From: Bacteriovoracia bacterium
GTDB taxonomy: Bacteria; Bdellovibrionota; Bacteriovoracia; Bacteriovoracales; Bacteriovoracaceae
Length of the DNA stretch: 64,000 bases
NCBI GenBank assembly: GCA_030431635.1
Contig: JAUIIL010000004.1
Location: forward strand, 62,001 to 126,000
Direction of reading: 5' to 3'
In this document: piece after piece, positions 19,201 through 25,815 of the stretch
Layout: the number at the start of each line of letters is the position of its first letter
How positions within the stretch are numbered: position 1 is the first letter of the stretch
Position numbers and translations under genes: made by a program
The notes under the pieces: model-generated
What the model saw: only the letters and a program-made list of their open reading frames with translations
Told to the model about the DNA's origin: nothing
The model's database searches: none

Positions 19201-20099
19201 TTGAAGAAATTATGAAGCCTCTTGGAGGGAATATTATCAAGATCGGCCAAGAAGGAAAAGTATTTGAAAATGAAATGGGATTTACTCTCGCTCTGTTCAA
19301 ATACGCAGGCAAAGTGCTAGATGAGCAGATAAAAGTTGTCAAAAGAGAGGTCATGGCCGAAATCGATAAGGCCAGGGCCGTTTTACTAGAGAAGAATGTA
19401 CCAATCGAACAAGTTGATGACATTCTTGTGCAGCAGTTTAGAAGAGATGAGATTAATTTATTAAAAGAAAAACTAAGAATTAATAAGATAAAACCTCTAG
19501 AGTTTGATGTGGCCGTTGAAAAGGTGAAAAGAAAGAGCTTTAAAGACCTTTTTGCAGATAAAGCAGAGAAGATGGTTGCGCAGAAAGGGTTTATGAAAAG
19601 TATCCTTCCTGATGTGATAAGTGATGCTGGAGTTGATCATTACAAAGTCTTTCTTAAGACGGTAGAGGATCTAGCAAAGTTTAATTACCCAGGCCTCGGA
19701 GAGTTAAGAAACATCTTTAAGCAGAACCAGAGAATCTTAGATGCGATGGAGCCTCTAGAGCATGAATTTAACCTTGAGTACTACATTAATAATATGAGTA
19801 GTGACTCAGAGTATACTATCATTAATGAATTTATAGCGGTGAGAGAGTCAATGACTAGAATGGTGAATGGACAACTGAGTCCTAAAAGCGTGCTCTCAGT
19901 GAAAAAGTTTGATGAATTCATCTATAGTGATGCGGCCAAGGAAGCCGTCGCTAAAATGGGAGATGATGGCTATATGACAATCCTAAGCTATGACAAAGAA
20001 GTCGATGAAGTCATAAAAAAGATGGCCGATGATGCTCCAGTTGAAGAAATGGTAGAAACTTTCAAAGGATCTGGGGTCTACGTTCCTAAGACAAACTAG
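13299..20099 (+). CDS. Giant exported protein of unknown function (about 2266 residues)
   Basis: I do not recognise a family. A Sec signal peptide (KTRTFKYLALLALAHLF..., cleavage near DSFA-QG) heads a very long, charged, helix-rich protein. An acidic, low-complexity linker lies near residues 1024-1050 (KKEEEETETVSNQE, then IDDVLDLDGLLGG). Three hydrophobic segments fall at about 1488-1510, 1546-1566 and 1613-1640, with more charged helical sequence to the end. Start: TTG at 13299 has GTGAGG 6 bases upstream and yields a compact signal peptide; ATG at 13263 and TTG at 13251 are in-frame alternatives but lack a ribosome site. Composition matches its neighbours, so recent acquisition is not suggested. 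The stop overlaps the convergent beta-propeller gene by 4 bases. An envelope or host-interaction role is only a guess. Confidence 0.88.
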   Translation: MKTRTFKYLALLALAHLFLFFQVQDSFAQGKNDPNLPEVNKVGLTQALDKIDGLFKKVTSGKKTILGFIEVDSPAVKDYFRSELPKLIVPMEKVRNKLYEKSRFRFEKESEIHKDFIKEAIYYNRIYIQFVKTYIQAMHNDGNNTQNYIKRWHSIESLRPKFHANSYDDLAMRFEEFKIINHLKENYFEVAVSEFQKSMFESEALKNITTVGKYARSVHFHALQSTLFNHVDLQSYVDYDLPPEFAENSCAGDSFLSMQTPPTARGNMLELPLYKETQNYLIYNNFYFPYTKMFTKIGLDAGIMSEEFISSFMDKVFENKNVRKFFKEKFKKNEEYNEGKEEAERVPTDKEGYQKYLAETFSTGYRNIMIELDQGNSVFQKIIKPGEELSYEIIRDRTFELLYNQANALLYEQISNRVTYRINEEDDVKLTEEQINKKDEEHFNKVYVPVMNALRDYLNENEAAYKERYTEAMDKVEGFRHLKDRRSLAAYMKQMKIDRAAFLAMDVLPSAYLVNLMNNDYLMLENKREPLTEEAYIRKLSTIATPKFFYEEGSDVKETEGDAQSSLLERRKKLMLQRDALPPALRNVQKVLPVEPGELILLAEKKADLPRFMDLRKTISHDQRGMKLWDYFQKRIRTRVKDYKKEVLKKHDLDDFIQLDEEAYDDYQQAQKDPSKATMASNERAFFETLKRVLPKELRIELLNKAAVEEGKRIYIGFIRRFTCENLNDSIEVTKKSIQQFKGKKKEKTLQTWLKRYENLFTFHQCENKDLIKKYAMSDEEIDELTEELGYDKPEDLIDSFIYDQSEDIKEYVNTGNKSLLDQSLNDPSNSLLTEAGASLNRQRKKEGKNPIEEDNTVFEQELIEVLPEKRFRKSWWEELGQLLVDAAPMILEGITDIFHDDIWDYEQEFDSGNFIYKLLGDTKGWFWNWDWRFGKLKKYDELEFHFQTEKQQIHDMYLENVARHVFREQTGNEGFLMGDDKALLIEKIEKQDEKDKEAYKQALKDKGIGEGVEVADSKEDLVKKEEEETETVSNQEIDEISALIDDVLDLDGLLGGSKANGAFGSNIEVVSSEVVQAELELERQEKELAAKKDSANTKPLVLKPEFREDKKDSTTTIDETIAKAQEQAKEETQRVAEFTMPETAARMKKEGFDVDGSKLEEEAPEEEKSPEEKANEMDDYIASNDPLLKKLDEQRQAAYLDMKGLGESTGKLETFNGDASLFEQKDLLRLLKVSHAIVNGKNYIINHYGYTKKESRGKFLKNLGETFDEMLKVYGLAEVVILGGSEEDFDLAPTMMEQFMIASSRVEQAKRGDPILGIVEELPAHPIARYDYFQKLVDEYSKNPHASEPESNKKSFDDYLVSFGREGEEDAVSKALILRLAESYDPHNSSNDLARIKDEINHFISRAVTNISGKIADFCEAELDYPHVNDAYGKMFRSSGGIRRYLFSAQNTAIDPVMRKTIEVDYEEDMMIKTRSRMVKNIEMLDYIGMAVLFVGFAFMGAAGWAARGLSAETLPKWVESVGSWWGIGFGSGAKVAGAMGWLSKFNLFLTFFFVAPNTMRIIDVYSYPAQIKFQKSLMTAQVLESTFGEERAVIGDKEIEETIKEYNMNKIMGPLFLAFDGVFIGYTAKMAYRHFGFAAADYISMQTGVEFTNIFAFSRWKEWRSIPKYFRAHLEKFKEVRAKAAKIKSMQSSKRIAESSSMDAMKTATQEELALIKLRESTPLTRFMKKISDGIRKYRNTSHVLEQNGKNEKSWLKNLVNDYKTIKLMKTKEGMAALRSYLTGMPILDQSEVLRLLENDLVARAGRDFKLKSLVDAANHRQEFLEGMTETIMETIPKSAQEASNSFKDKVIYNSIVRRKLGDRISLLIDNPRMSWKLLMETFGNSRALMYPPTLIKAIKRRAWDGAGAVLNQFKWHFRYLDEMKADLLKDSAREFSKFTDLMNSMDNFFRKNPQYLEGELSTEAIEEIMKPLGGNIIKIGQEGKVFENEMGFTLALFKYAGKVLDEQIKVVKREVMAEIDKARAVLLEKNVPIEQVDDILVQQFRRDEINLLKEKLRINKIKPLEFDVAVEKVKRKSFKDLFADKAEKMVAQKGFMKSILPDVISDAGVDHYKVFLKTVEDLAKFNYPGLGELRNIFKQNQRILDAMEPLEHEFNLEYYINNMSSDSEYTIINEFIAVRESMTRMVNGQLSPKSVLSVKKFDEFIYSDAAKEAVAKMGDDGYMTILSYDKEVDEVIKKMADDAPVEEMVETFKGSGVYVPKTN

Positions 20100-21544
20100 A
20101 GCTTAAACCACCCCGTATTGCAATGATTGAGCTCTTTATAATTAATACTTCTTCTGACAATCTTGTTCTCCACAACACTATCAAAGCGGATGGCCTGTGA
20201 ATTAGGGTGAACTCTTATGTTTCGAGGAAGTTTGGCGTGAGTTTCAAGCATACTGTAAGGAGAAAAGCTCATTTTGTTTTGAGGAGCGTTTTTATCCACG
20301 GAATAGGCCCAAGTATGGATAACCCCAGACTCAGTGATAAATAAGAATTTAAGCGAAGAAGCCCGGGAACTATCATTAAGCCTTATAAAACGTACATACC
20401 GAATGCCCTCATCAACGGGAATAGTGAGGATAGGCCTAGGATTATCTAAAACCACTCTATTTTCGACTCTTGTCACATCGTATATCTTTATGCGGGCAAA
20501 CCCGTTTTCGTCAGTTTGAATGGGGGCCACTGCCAGTAAAGAGCCATCATCTGAAAGAGAGAGAAAATTGCCAAAAACCCCTTTTAATTCAAGGGTCTCA
20601 TTTTGCTTTTTATCAAAGAGATAAGTGACTTTTTCATCCAGATTGTTTCTTTCTAGGGAAAAAGCAAAGTGTTGAAAGTTATCATCATGGGCAAAAGAGG
20701 AAAAATTATGGATTTTATGGGCCAGTTGCTGAGCTTTATCAGCACTATCAATAATAGGAGTGATTTCTCCCTTCTCTAAATCAACTTCCCACACGGCCAT
20801 TTTTTGAATCCCAAGTGTGGTATCATCAATTGTGCTTTCCTGTTTAAGGCGAATAGGGTTTTTTATCTTATTTTGAAAGCCTATTTCCCTCATAGGCCCT
20901 TGGTAGATTTCAGAAGGGTGAGGGGAGCTCATAGGAGTGACCCCAAAACCAAAAATCTCTCTGAAACTTGAAAAATAAGCTAGGACTTTTCTCCCATCAT
21001 CAGAGACCTGAATTTTTTCAACTCTCTTTATAATATTTTTATGAAACCCTTGATAGTTATGTAAAACAGTGGGTTGGTATTGTTCAGTTTGAGAATCTTT
21101 GAAGTAGAGGACTACATTTCCTTGCTCATCACCCAAATAAAGGCTCGAATAATGTGTTTTTTGTCCATTTTCGCTCTTTATACTTCTCTCATCAATCTCA
21201 ATAGCAGTGTGCTTTCCCATCCCAACAGAAGGTAGCATTCCCACTTTGCGGCTCTTTAAGTCTACAACAAAAGCTCTTCCTTCTTTTGTCCCAACAACGA
21301 GCTTATCATCGCTCAAATTAAACTTAAGAAAAGTCGCCTCGCTCTTTCTTTGATCAACAGTAAAGAGGCGCTTTTTTTGTTTAAGATCCCAAATCAGAAG
21401 CTCCCCTCCATTTCTCCCAACTGTGGCCGCTAATTTTTGAGAAAGAGAGAACTTCACCATTTTAAAAGAAGGAGAACTAAAATCTGGTAAACTAGCTTGG
21501 GAAATAGAAATAAGTAGAAGAGAAAAAAGAGATAATTTGAGCAT
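20096..21544 (-). CDS. Exported WD40-like beta-propeller protein
   Basis: Predicted periplasmic or surface scaffold. The 482-residue product has a signal peptide (MLKLSLFSLLLISISQA) followed by repeated beta-strand units of WD40 style: LAATVGRNGGELLIWDLKQKK, then VVGTKEGRAFVVDLKSRK, VYLGDEQGNVVLY-like and AVWEVDLEKGE segments. About six or seven blades fit the length. ATG at 21544 was chosen over an in-frame codon 33 bases upstream because AAGG lies 7 bases before it and the signal peptide starts there. It converges on the giant gene with a 4-base stop overlap. No catalytic motif seen; protein-protein interaction is the likely role. Confidence 0.75.
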   Translation of the reverse strand: MLKLSLFSLLLISISQASLPDFSSPSFKMVKFSLSQKLAATVGRNGGELLIWDLKQKKRLFTVDQRKSEATFLKFNLSDDKLVVGTKEGRAFVVDLKSRKVGMLPSVGMGKHTAIEIDERSIKSENGQKTHYSSLYLGDEQGNVVLYFKDSQTEQYQPTVLHNYQGFHKNIIKRVEKIQVSDDGRKVLAYFSSFREIFGFGVTPMSSPHPSEIYQGPMREIGFQNKIKNPIRLKQESTIDDTTLGIQKMAVWEVDLEKGEITPIIDSADKAQQLAHKIHNFSSFAHDDNFQHFAFSLERNNLDEKVTYLFDKKQNETLELKGVFGNFLSLSDDGSLLAVAPIQTDENGFARIKIYDVTRVENRVVLDNPRPILTIPVDEGIRYVRFIRLNDSSRASSLKFLFITESGVIHTWAYSVDKNAPQNKMSFSPYSMLETHAKLPRNIRVHPNSQAIRFDSVVENKIVRRSINYKELNHCNTGWFKL

Positions 21545-21575
21545 AACGTACCTTAATAATAACTGTGAGTGAAAC

Positions 21576-21606
21576 AAAAAGAGGCACCATAGGCGCCTCT
21601 TTTTTA
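21576..21606. terminator. Intrinsic terminator (works for the upstream minus-strand gene)
   Basis: GAGGC...GCCTC stem flanked by A-run on one side and T-run on the other (21576-21606). It lies just past the stop of the Ala-rich exported protein and before the beta-propeller gene, both on the minus strand. Confidence 0.75.
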
Positions 21607-21625
21607 TATAATGACTGAAATGAGA

Positions 21626-22549
21626 TTAACCGTTACAAGCACTAAGTGCGAAAGCTTTAGGAAAGTTTACATTTGCACCTTCTGGAAGAGCAAAAATTGT
21701 ACATGATGGCTCAGTTGCTTCAAGTCTATTAGACTTAACGTGCCCATCAAGACCTTTAATACACTTGTAGCTATTTACTCCTTCCATTAGTTCTGCAGTT
21801 GCTTGTTTTGCAGCAAGAGCATCACCATCTTTTACTTTAACCATTCCAGCAACAACACCTTTAATTTGAGAGGCTGCTCTGTCTTCAACAGTCGCAAGAG
21901 ACCCTTTTAAAGCAATAAAGTTGTATGCCGTTCTCGCAGCAAGTCTTACGTTACTCTCAATCCCTGTAGAGAAGTTTCCACAAGTAGAAGAGAAGATTGG
22001 AGTACCTGTCTTTTTCGCTGTAAGTGCACTCATTTTTTGTAGAGCAAGAGTATCAGCTTCAGTAAAAACTTTCTCCATTGACTCTGTCGACTTAGCAATT
22101 GTCTCTACCGCTTTGTCAGAAAGACCACTCATAATAAACTCAAGCTCAACAGCAGCATCTTTAATTGCAGCTTTGTCCATTTCAAAAGCCTTATACATTC
22201 CACGTGGACTGTAGTTAGGATCTCTCATTGCTATCTTTTCGATATTGATAGCGTACTCTTTTGCTTCTTCTGCTTGAGCCAAGCTTTTTACAAACGCTTG
22301 AGTATCAAGTTTCGCTGTTCTTACTTGCTCAACAGCACGGGCCAAAATAGCAACTTTAGCTAAACTTCTTCCGGCTTCATCAAGTCCATACTTTGCAACT
22401 CTTGCTGCAATGTCGTCGCTAAAGCTCTTTACAACAGATGTTGAAGCTCCAGCTTCTTCAAGTGCTCTAATTGCAACTTTTGCAACGGGTTCTATAGAGG
22501 CAAATAGACTAGTCACCGCAAAGACTAATACTAAACATAACTTTGACAT
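21626..22549 (-). CDS. Exported alanine-rich helical protein, function unknown
   Basis: The 307-residue product has a clear Sec signal peptide (MSKLCLVLVFAVTSLFA) and a mature part rich in Ala, Glu and Lys that looks almost wholly alpha-helical. Only three or four Cys remain in the mature part (STCGNFSTG, YKCIKG, EPSCTIF and the C-terminal ACNG), enough for two periplasmic disulfides. AAGGAGAT stands 5 bases before the ATG, a strong ribosome site, and a terminator follows, so it is a single-gene unit that may be well expressed. No family recognised. Codon use is richer in A-ending triplets with few GGCC contexts compared with its neighbours, a weak hint of high expression. Confidence 0.8.
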   Translation of the reverse strand: MSKLCLVLVFAVTSLFASIEPVAKVAIRALEEAGASTSVVKSFSDDIAARVAKYGLDEAGRSLAKVAILARAVEQVRTAKLDTQAFVKSLAQAEEAKEYAINIEKIAMRDPNYSPRGMYKAFEMDKAAIKDAAVELEFIMSGLSDKAVETIAKSTESMEKVFTEADTLALQKMSALTAKKTGTPIFSSTCGNFSTGIESNVRLAARTAYNFIALKGSLATVEDRAASQIKGVVAGMVKVKDGDALAAKQATAELMEGVNSYKCIKGLDGHVKSNRLEATEPSCTIFALPEGANVNFPKAFALSACNG

Positions 22550-22736
22550 GATAAATCTCCTTTCAGTTATTTCGTCATTGTTTTATACCAATGAGGGTAA
22601 TCTACATATAAACTCGGCGCAGTAATAGGTTTTTTCTCAACAATGGTAATATTTTCTTGCTCACCCACCTAAGTGGTTATCATGTGGTGTTAAGTCGTTG
22701 CTTTTTTAAACAATTTTCATCGGATATGAGTAATTT

Positions 22737-23213
22737 CTACATACTTTTTTCAGCATCTTTATTCAAATGTAAGTGTGAAATTAGAATTTTTAAATAAAAC
22801 TTTGGGCCCTTAACAAGAATAAAAAACGGGTTTTTTTCGATAGTAAGGCCATGGTGAAATAACCCTAAGCGTCCAGAGGAGGCATAAACCTCTATCTTTT
22901 CATTTTCACTCACCTTTTTGAAGCGAAGGAGGAAAAGTTGTTGGAGAATGTCTTGATAATAAACATCAAGAGGAATTTGAGGGTTTTTATTATGAGCATT
23001 TATCTCAAGTGTAGAGGGAGTCGATTCTCTATAGAAGTGTGTGCTCATAAAAAGTGAGAAGAATAAAGCACTTATAAGAGAGCCTGGTAGAGCTTCTTGA
23101 AGATGAAGAAGATAGGATTGAATAAGAAAAAAACAAATAAATAAAATAAGGAAACTAAGGAGGAAAAAAGGCAGTGCTTTTCTTAAAAAGTTTTTATGAT
23201 TAAAATGAACCAT
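22737..23213 (-). CDS. Small membrane protein of unknown function
   Basis: About 158 residues with two hydrophobic segments in the N-terminal half (ALPFFLLSFLILFICFFLIQ and a second one around ISALFFSLFMS), then a soluble alpha/beta-looking C-terminal domain of about 90 residues ending in Lys/Glu-rich sequence. It resembles small membrane proteins with a cytoplasmic sensor-like tail but no named domain is recognised. ATG at 23213 is the best start; an in-frame TTG at 23243 would add ten residues and would leave only two bases before the divergent GTG at 23246. Neither start has a clear ribosome site. Confidence 0.6.
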   Translation of the reverse strand: MVHFNHKNFLRKALPFFLLSFLILFICFFLIQSYLLHLQEALPGSLISALFFSLFMSTHFYRESTPSTLEINAHNKNPQIPLDVYYQDILQQLFLLRFKKVSENEKIEVYASSGRLGLFHHGLTIEKNPFFILVKGPKFYLKILISHLHLNKDAEKSM

Positions 23214-23245
23214 AGAGAAAGAGTAACATATTTCAGAGGGCAAGA

Positions 23246-24640
23246 GTGGAAATCAAAGAACTTTTTTTAAAGCAACAAGAGAATAAATATCAGATGAAGA
23301 GCTCTTCTTTTTCTTTTAGACAAAGAAAACTTAAGCACCTAAGAGAAGTTATCTTAAGGGATAAGAAAAACATAGAGAGCGCTCTTTTTGAAGATTTTCA
23401 AAGACCTTTTGTTGAAAGTGATTTAGTCGAGCTTTTGCCTGTTATTTCTGAAATTAATTATGTTCTTTCAAACTTGAAATCTTGGATGAGTGAAGAACCT
23501 GTAAAAACACCTGCTCTTCACACGGGGACAAAAAGTTGGATTCGTTATGAGGGGAAAGGAAACTGTCTCCTTATAGGACCTTGGAACTATCCTTTCCATT
23601 TAATTATGTATCCTCTCATTAGTGCTATTGCGGCGGGAAATACGGTGATGATCAAGCCTTCTGAGTTCACACCCCATATTAATAAAGTCATTATGAAAAT
23701 GATTCGTGAAGTTTTCGAGCTTGATGAGGTCTGTGTTGTGGAAGGAGGGGTGGAGACATCTAATGAGCTTTTAGATCTTCCTTTTGAGCATATTTTTTTC
23801 ACAGGTAGTACTCGGGTAGGAAAAATTGTGATGAATAAGGCGAGTCAACATCTAGCGAGTGTGACTCTTGAATTGGGAGGGAAGTCTCCAACAATTGTTG
23901 ATAGGAAAGCTGACTTGGAAGAAGCTGCTCTTAAAATTGCTTGGGGCAAATTTGTTAACGCTGGTCAGACTTGTATCGCTCCGGACTATCTTTTTGTTCA
24001 TCAAGATGTATTGGTAGATTTCTTAGAATATTTCTCGAAGGCCATTAAAAAATTAGGTGAGGAAGAGAAGCAAAACTATTGCGGCATTATTAACGAAGCT
24101 CATTTTAAACGTCTTCAACAAACGCTCGATGAGGCAGTTAAACTAGGGGCCAAGCTTGAGATAGTAGGAGAGATGAATGAAAGTAATCTTCGGATGGAGC
24201 TTTCTGTCTTATCGCAAGTTCCTGAAGAATCGAAGCTGATGCAGGAAGAAATCTTTGGGCCTCTTTTGCCGATAAAAACTTATAAAAGTGAAAAAGAAGT
24301 TGTTGATTATATCAGGGCCCACTCACATCCTTTGGCCCTTTATATTTTTTCTAAGGATGATTCTTTTATTTCAAGGGTTCTAGAACAAACAACTTCTGGG
24401 GGAGTCGCTATCAACGAAGTTCTTTTACATAACGCTAATTTAAATCTCCCTTTCGGAGGAGTAGGGGCCAGTGGGCAAGGAGCCTATCATGGTAGGTGGG
24501 GATTTCTTGAATTCTCCCATAAAAGAGCTGTTTTAAAAAGAAAGGTAGATTTGGGAATCAAGTACTTTTACCCTCCCTATAACAAAAGCAAAAAAACTTT
24601 TGTGGATTCATTATTTTCTAAGCTCTCACGATTTTTTTAA
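23246..24640 (+). CDS. Aldehyde dehydrogenase, class 3-like
   Basis: Oxidises aldehydes (probably fatty or aromatic) to acids with NAD(P). The 464-residue product lacks the N-terminal extension of classes 1/2 and matches class 3 in layout: NYPFHLIMYPL, FTGSTRVGK (cofactor-binding), LELGGKSP (general-base Glu near 211) and GQTCIAPDY (catalytic Cys near 245). The C-terminal tail is basic with a hydrophobic end (FVDSLFSKLSRFF), which could associate with membrane as in fatty aldehyde dehydrogenases. GTG start with AGAGGG upstream. Its 3' end overlaps convergent pyrD by 15 bases. Substrate not determinable from sequence. Confidence 0.92.
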   Translation: MEIKELFLKQQENKYQMKSSSFSFRQRKLKHLREVILRDKKNIESALFEDFQRPFVESDLVELLPVISEINYVLSNLKSWMSEEPVKTPALHTGTKSWIRYEGKGNCLLIGPWNYPFHLIMYPLISAIAAGNTVMIKPSEFTPHINKVIMKMIREVFELDEVCVVEGGVETSNELLDLPFEHIFFTGSTRVGKIVMNKASQHLASVTLELGGKSPTIVDRKADLEEAALKIAWGKFVNAGQTCIAPDYLFVHQDVLVDFLEYFSKAIKKLGEEEKQNYCGIINEAHFKRLQQTLDEAVKLGAKLEIVGEMNESNLRMELSVLSQVPEESKLMQEEIFGPLLPIKTYKSEKEVVDYIRAHSHPLALYIFSKDDSFISRVLEQTTSGGVAINEVLLHNANLNLPFGGVGASGQGAYHGRWGFLEFSHKRAVLKRKVDLGIKYFYPPYNKSKKTFVDSLFSKLSRFF

Positions 24641-25675
24641 AAATTCTGGAAGGGTAATAAGCTCTTCTAAATAATTGCACTGGTATTGGATGAGGGCCTT
24701 ATCAATTTCTTTTTTGACTTGATAGAAAAATTGAGGTCCTTGATAAACAAAAGAAGTATAGATTTGCAGTAAGCGTCCCCCCATCTTCCAATAAGCTTTC
24801 ACTTGTTCAAAGTTTTCAAATCCTCCAACACCTATAAAGGAGAAGTTTTCTTCTCCCTTGGTAAGAGAGAGAACTTGTTCTTGAACTTTGAAAGACTTCT
24901 CAGTTAATAATCGTCCTGAAACACCGCCAGGGCCCATAGACTCAATTTTAGTGGTATTAGTGGCAATGATGCCGTCAGCTTTATTATCAAAACAAACTTT
25001 AACGATTTCTGAAATTTGATTCTCGCTTAAGTCTGGAGCAATTTTCACTAAAATGGGTGTCTCTTTTTTATCAATGGCTTGCAAAATCGCACTCAAGGCC
25101 TTGGCCTCTTGAAACTCTCTTAGTCCAGTCGTATTGGGGGAAGAAATGTTGATGGCCACATAGTTCGCGTAAGCATGAAAAGTTTCATAGAGAGAAGCAT
25201 ACTCTGCTGCAGTCTTTTCAACACTTGTTTCTTTATTTTTTCCTATATTCACTCCAAGGCAGAGGTGGGAGTGGGAGGATTTTTTGAGATTCTCCAAGAT
25301 TCGTGAACTTCCCTCATTGGGAAAACCCATAGCATTTCTTAAACTCATTTGTTCAGGGTAACGCCAGATACGTGGTTTTGGATTTCCCTGCTGAGCTTTC
25401 GGAGTGACGGTTCCAATTTCAAGTCCACCAACCTTGAGGTGATGAAAAAAATCAATAACTCTCGCGTCTTTATCAAGTCCAGCTGCAATCCCAACTGGAA
25501 AATTCCATTTCAACAATCCGCTTTTAAGAGAATACTTTTTTAAACTAGTATGAATTGGGGGAAAACTCCATTTGCTTACTTGCTTAAAATTCTCAAGTGC
25601 TTTAAGCGTATATTCATGCGCAACCTCTGGATCGAGCTTAAATGCAAGGGTTTTAAAGATCTGATAAAAATTCAT
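24626..25675 (-). CDS. pyrD: Dihydroorotate dehydrogenase, class 2 (quinone-dependent)
   Basis: Fourth step of pyrimidine synthesis: oxidises dihydroorotate to orotate, passing electrons through FMN to quinone at the inner membrane. The 349 residues include the class 2 amphipathic N-terminal helix (MNFYQIFKTLAFKLDPE), GIAAGLDKD, the active-site NISSPNTTGLRE with Ser as catalytic base, and the FMN phosphate motif GVGGFENF. ATG at 25675 fits family N-termini; upstream in-frame residues have no homologous look. No ribosome site is evident. Overlaps the convergent aldehyde dehydrogenase end. Confidence 0.95.
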   Translation of the reverse strand: MNFYQIFKTLAFKLDPEVAHEYTLKALENFKQVSKWSFPPIHTSLKKYSLKSGLLKWNFPVGIAAGLDKDARVIDFFHHLKVGGLEIGTVTPKAQQGNPKPRIWRYPEQMSLRNAMGFPNEGSSRILENLKKSSHSHLCLGVNIGKNKETSVEKTAAEYASLYETFHAYANYVAINISSPNTTGLREFQEAKALSAILQAIDKKETPILVKIAPDLSENQISEIVKVCFDNKADGIIATNTTKIESMGPGGVSGRLLTEKSFKVQEQVLSLTKGEENFSFIGVGGFENFEQVKAYWKMGGRLLQIYTSFVYQGPQFFYQVKKEIDKALIQYQCNYLEELITLPEFLKKS

Positions 25676-25753
25676 GACATCATCATAGTGCAATAAGGAC
25701 AAAAAACAACTAACAAAGTTTATTGAGCATTCTGTCATGGAAAACATTGGTCA

Positions 25754-25782
25754 TTGTAATAAGCTCTCCTTCAGAATAAAAT
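25754..25782 (+). promoter_or_regulatory. Candidate sigma70-type promoter of the Prc-like protease gene
   Basis: TTGTAA (25754-25759) and TAAAAT (25777-25782) are separated by 17 bases, giving a leader of about 27 bases to the ATG at 25816, which has GAGGA upstream. Confidence 0.5.
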
Positions 25783-25815
25783 AGATAGATGTATTGTCTT
25801 GAATTCTGAGGACCT

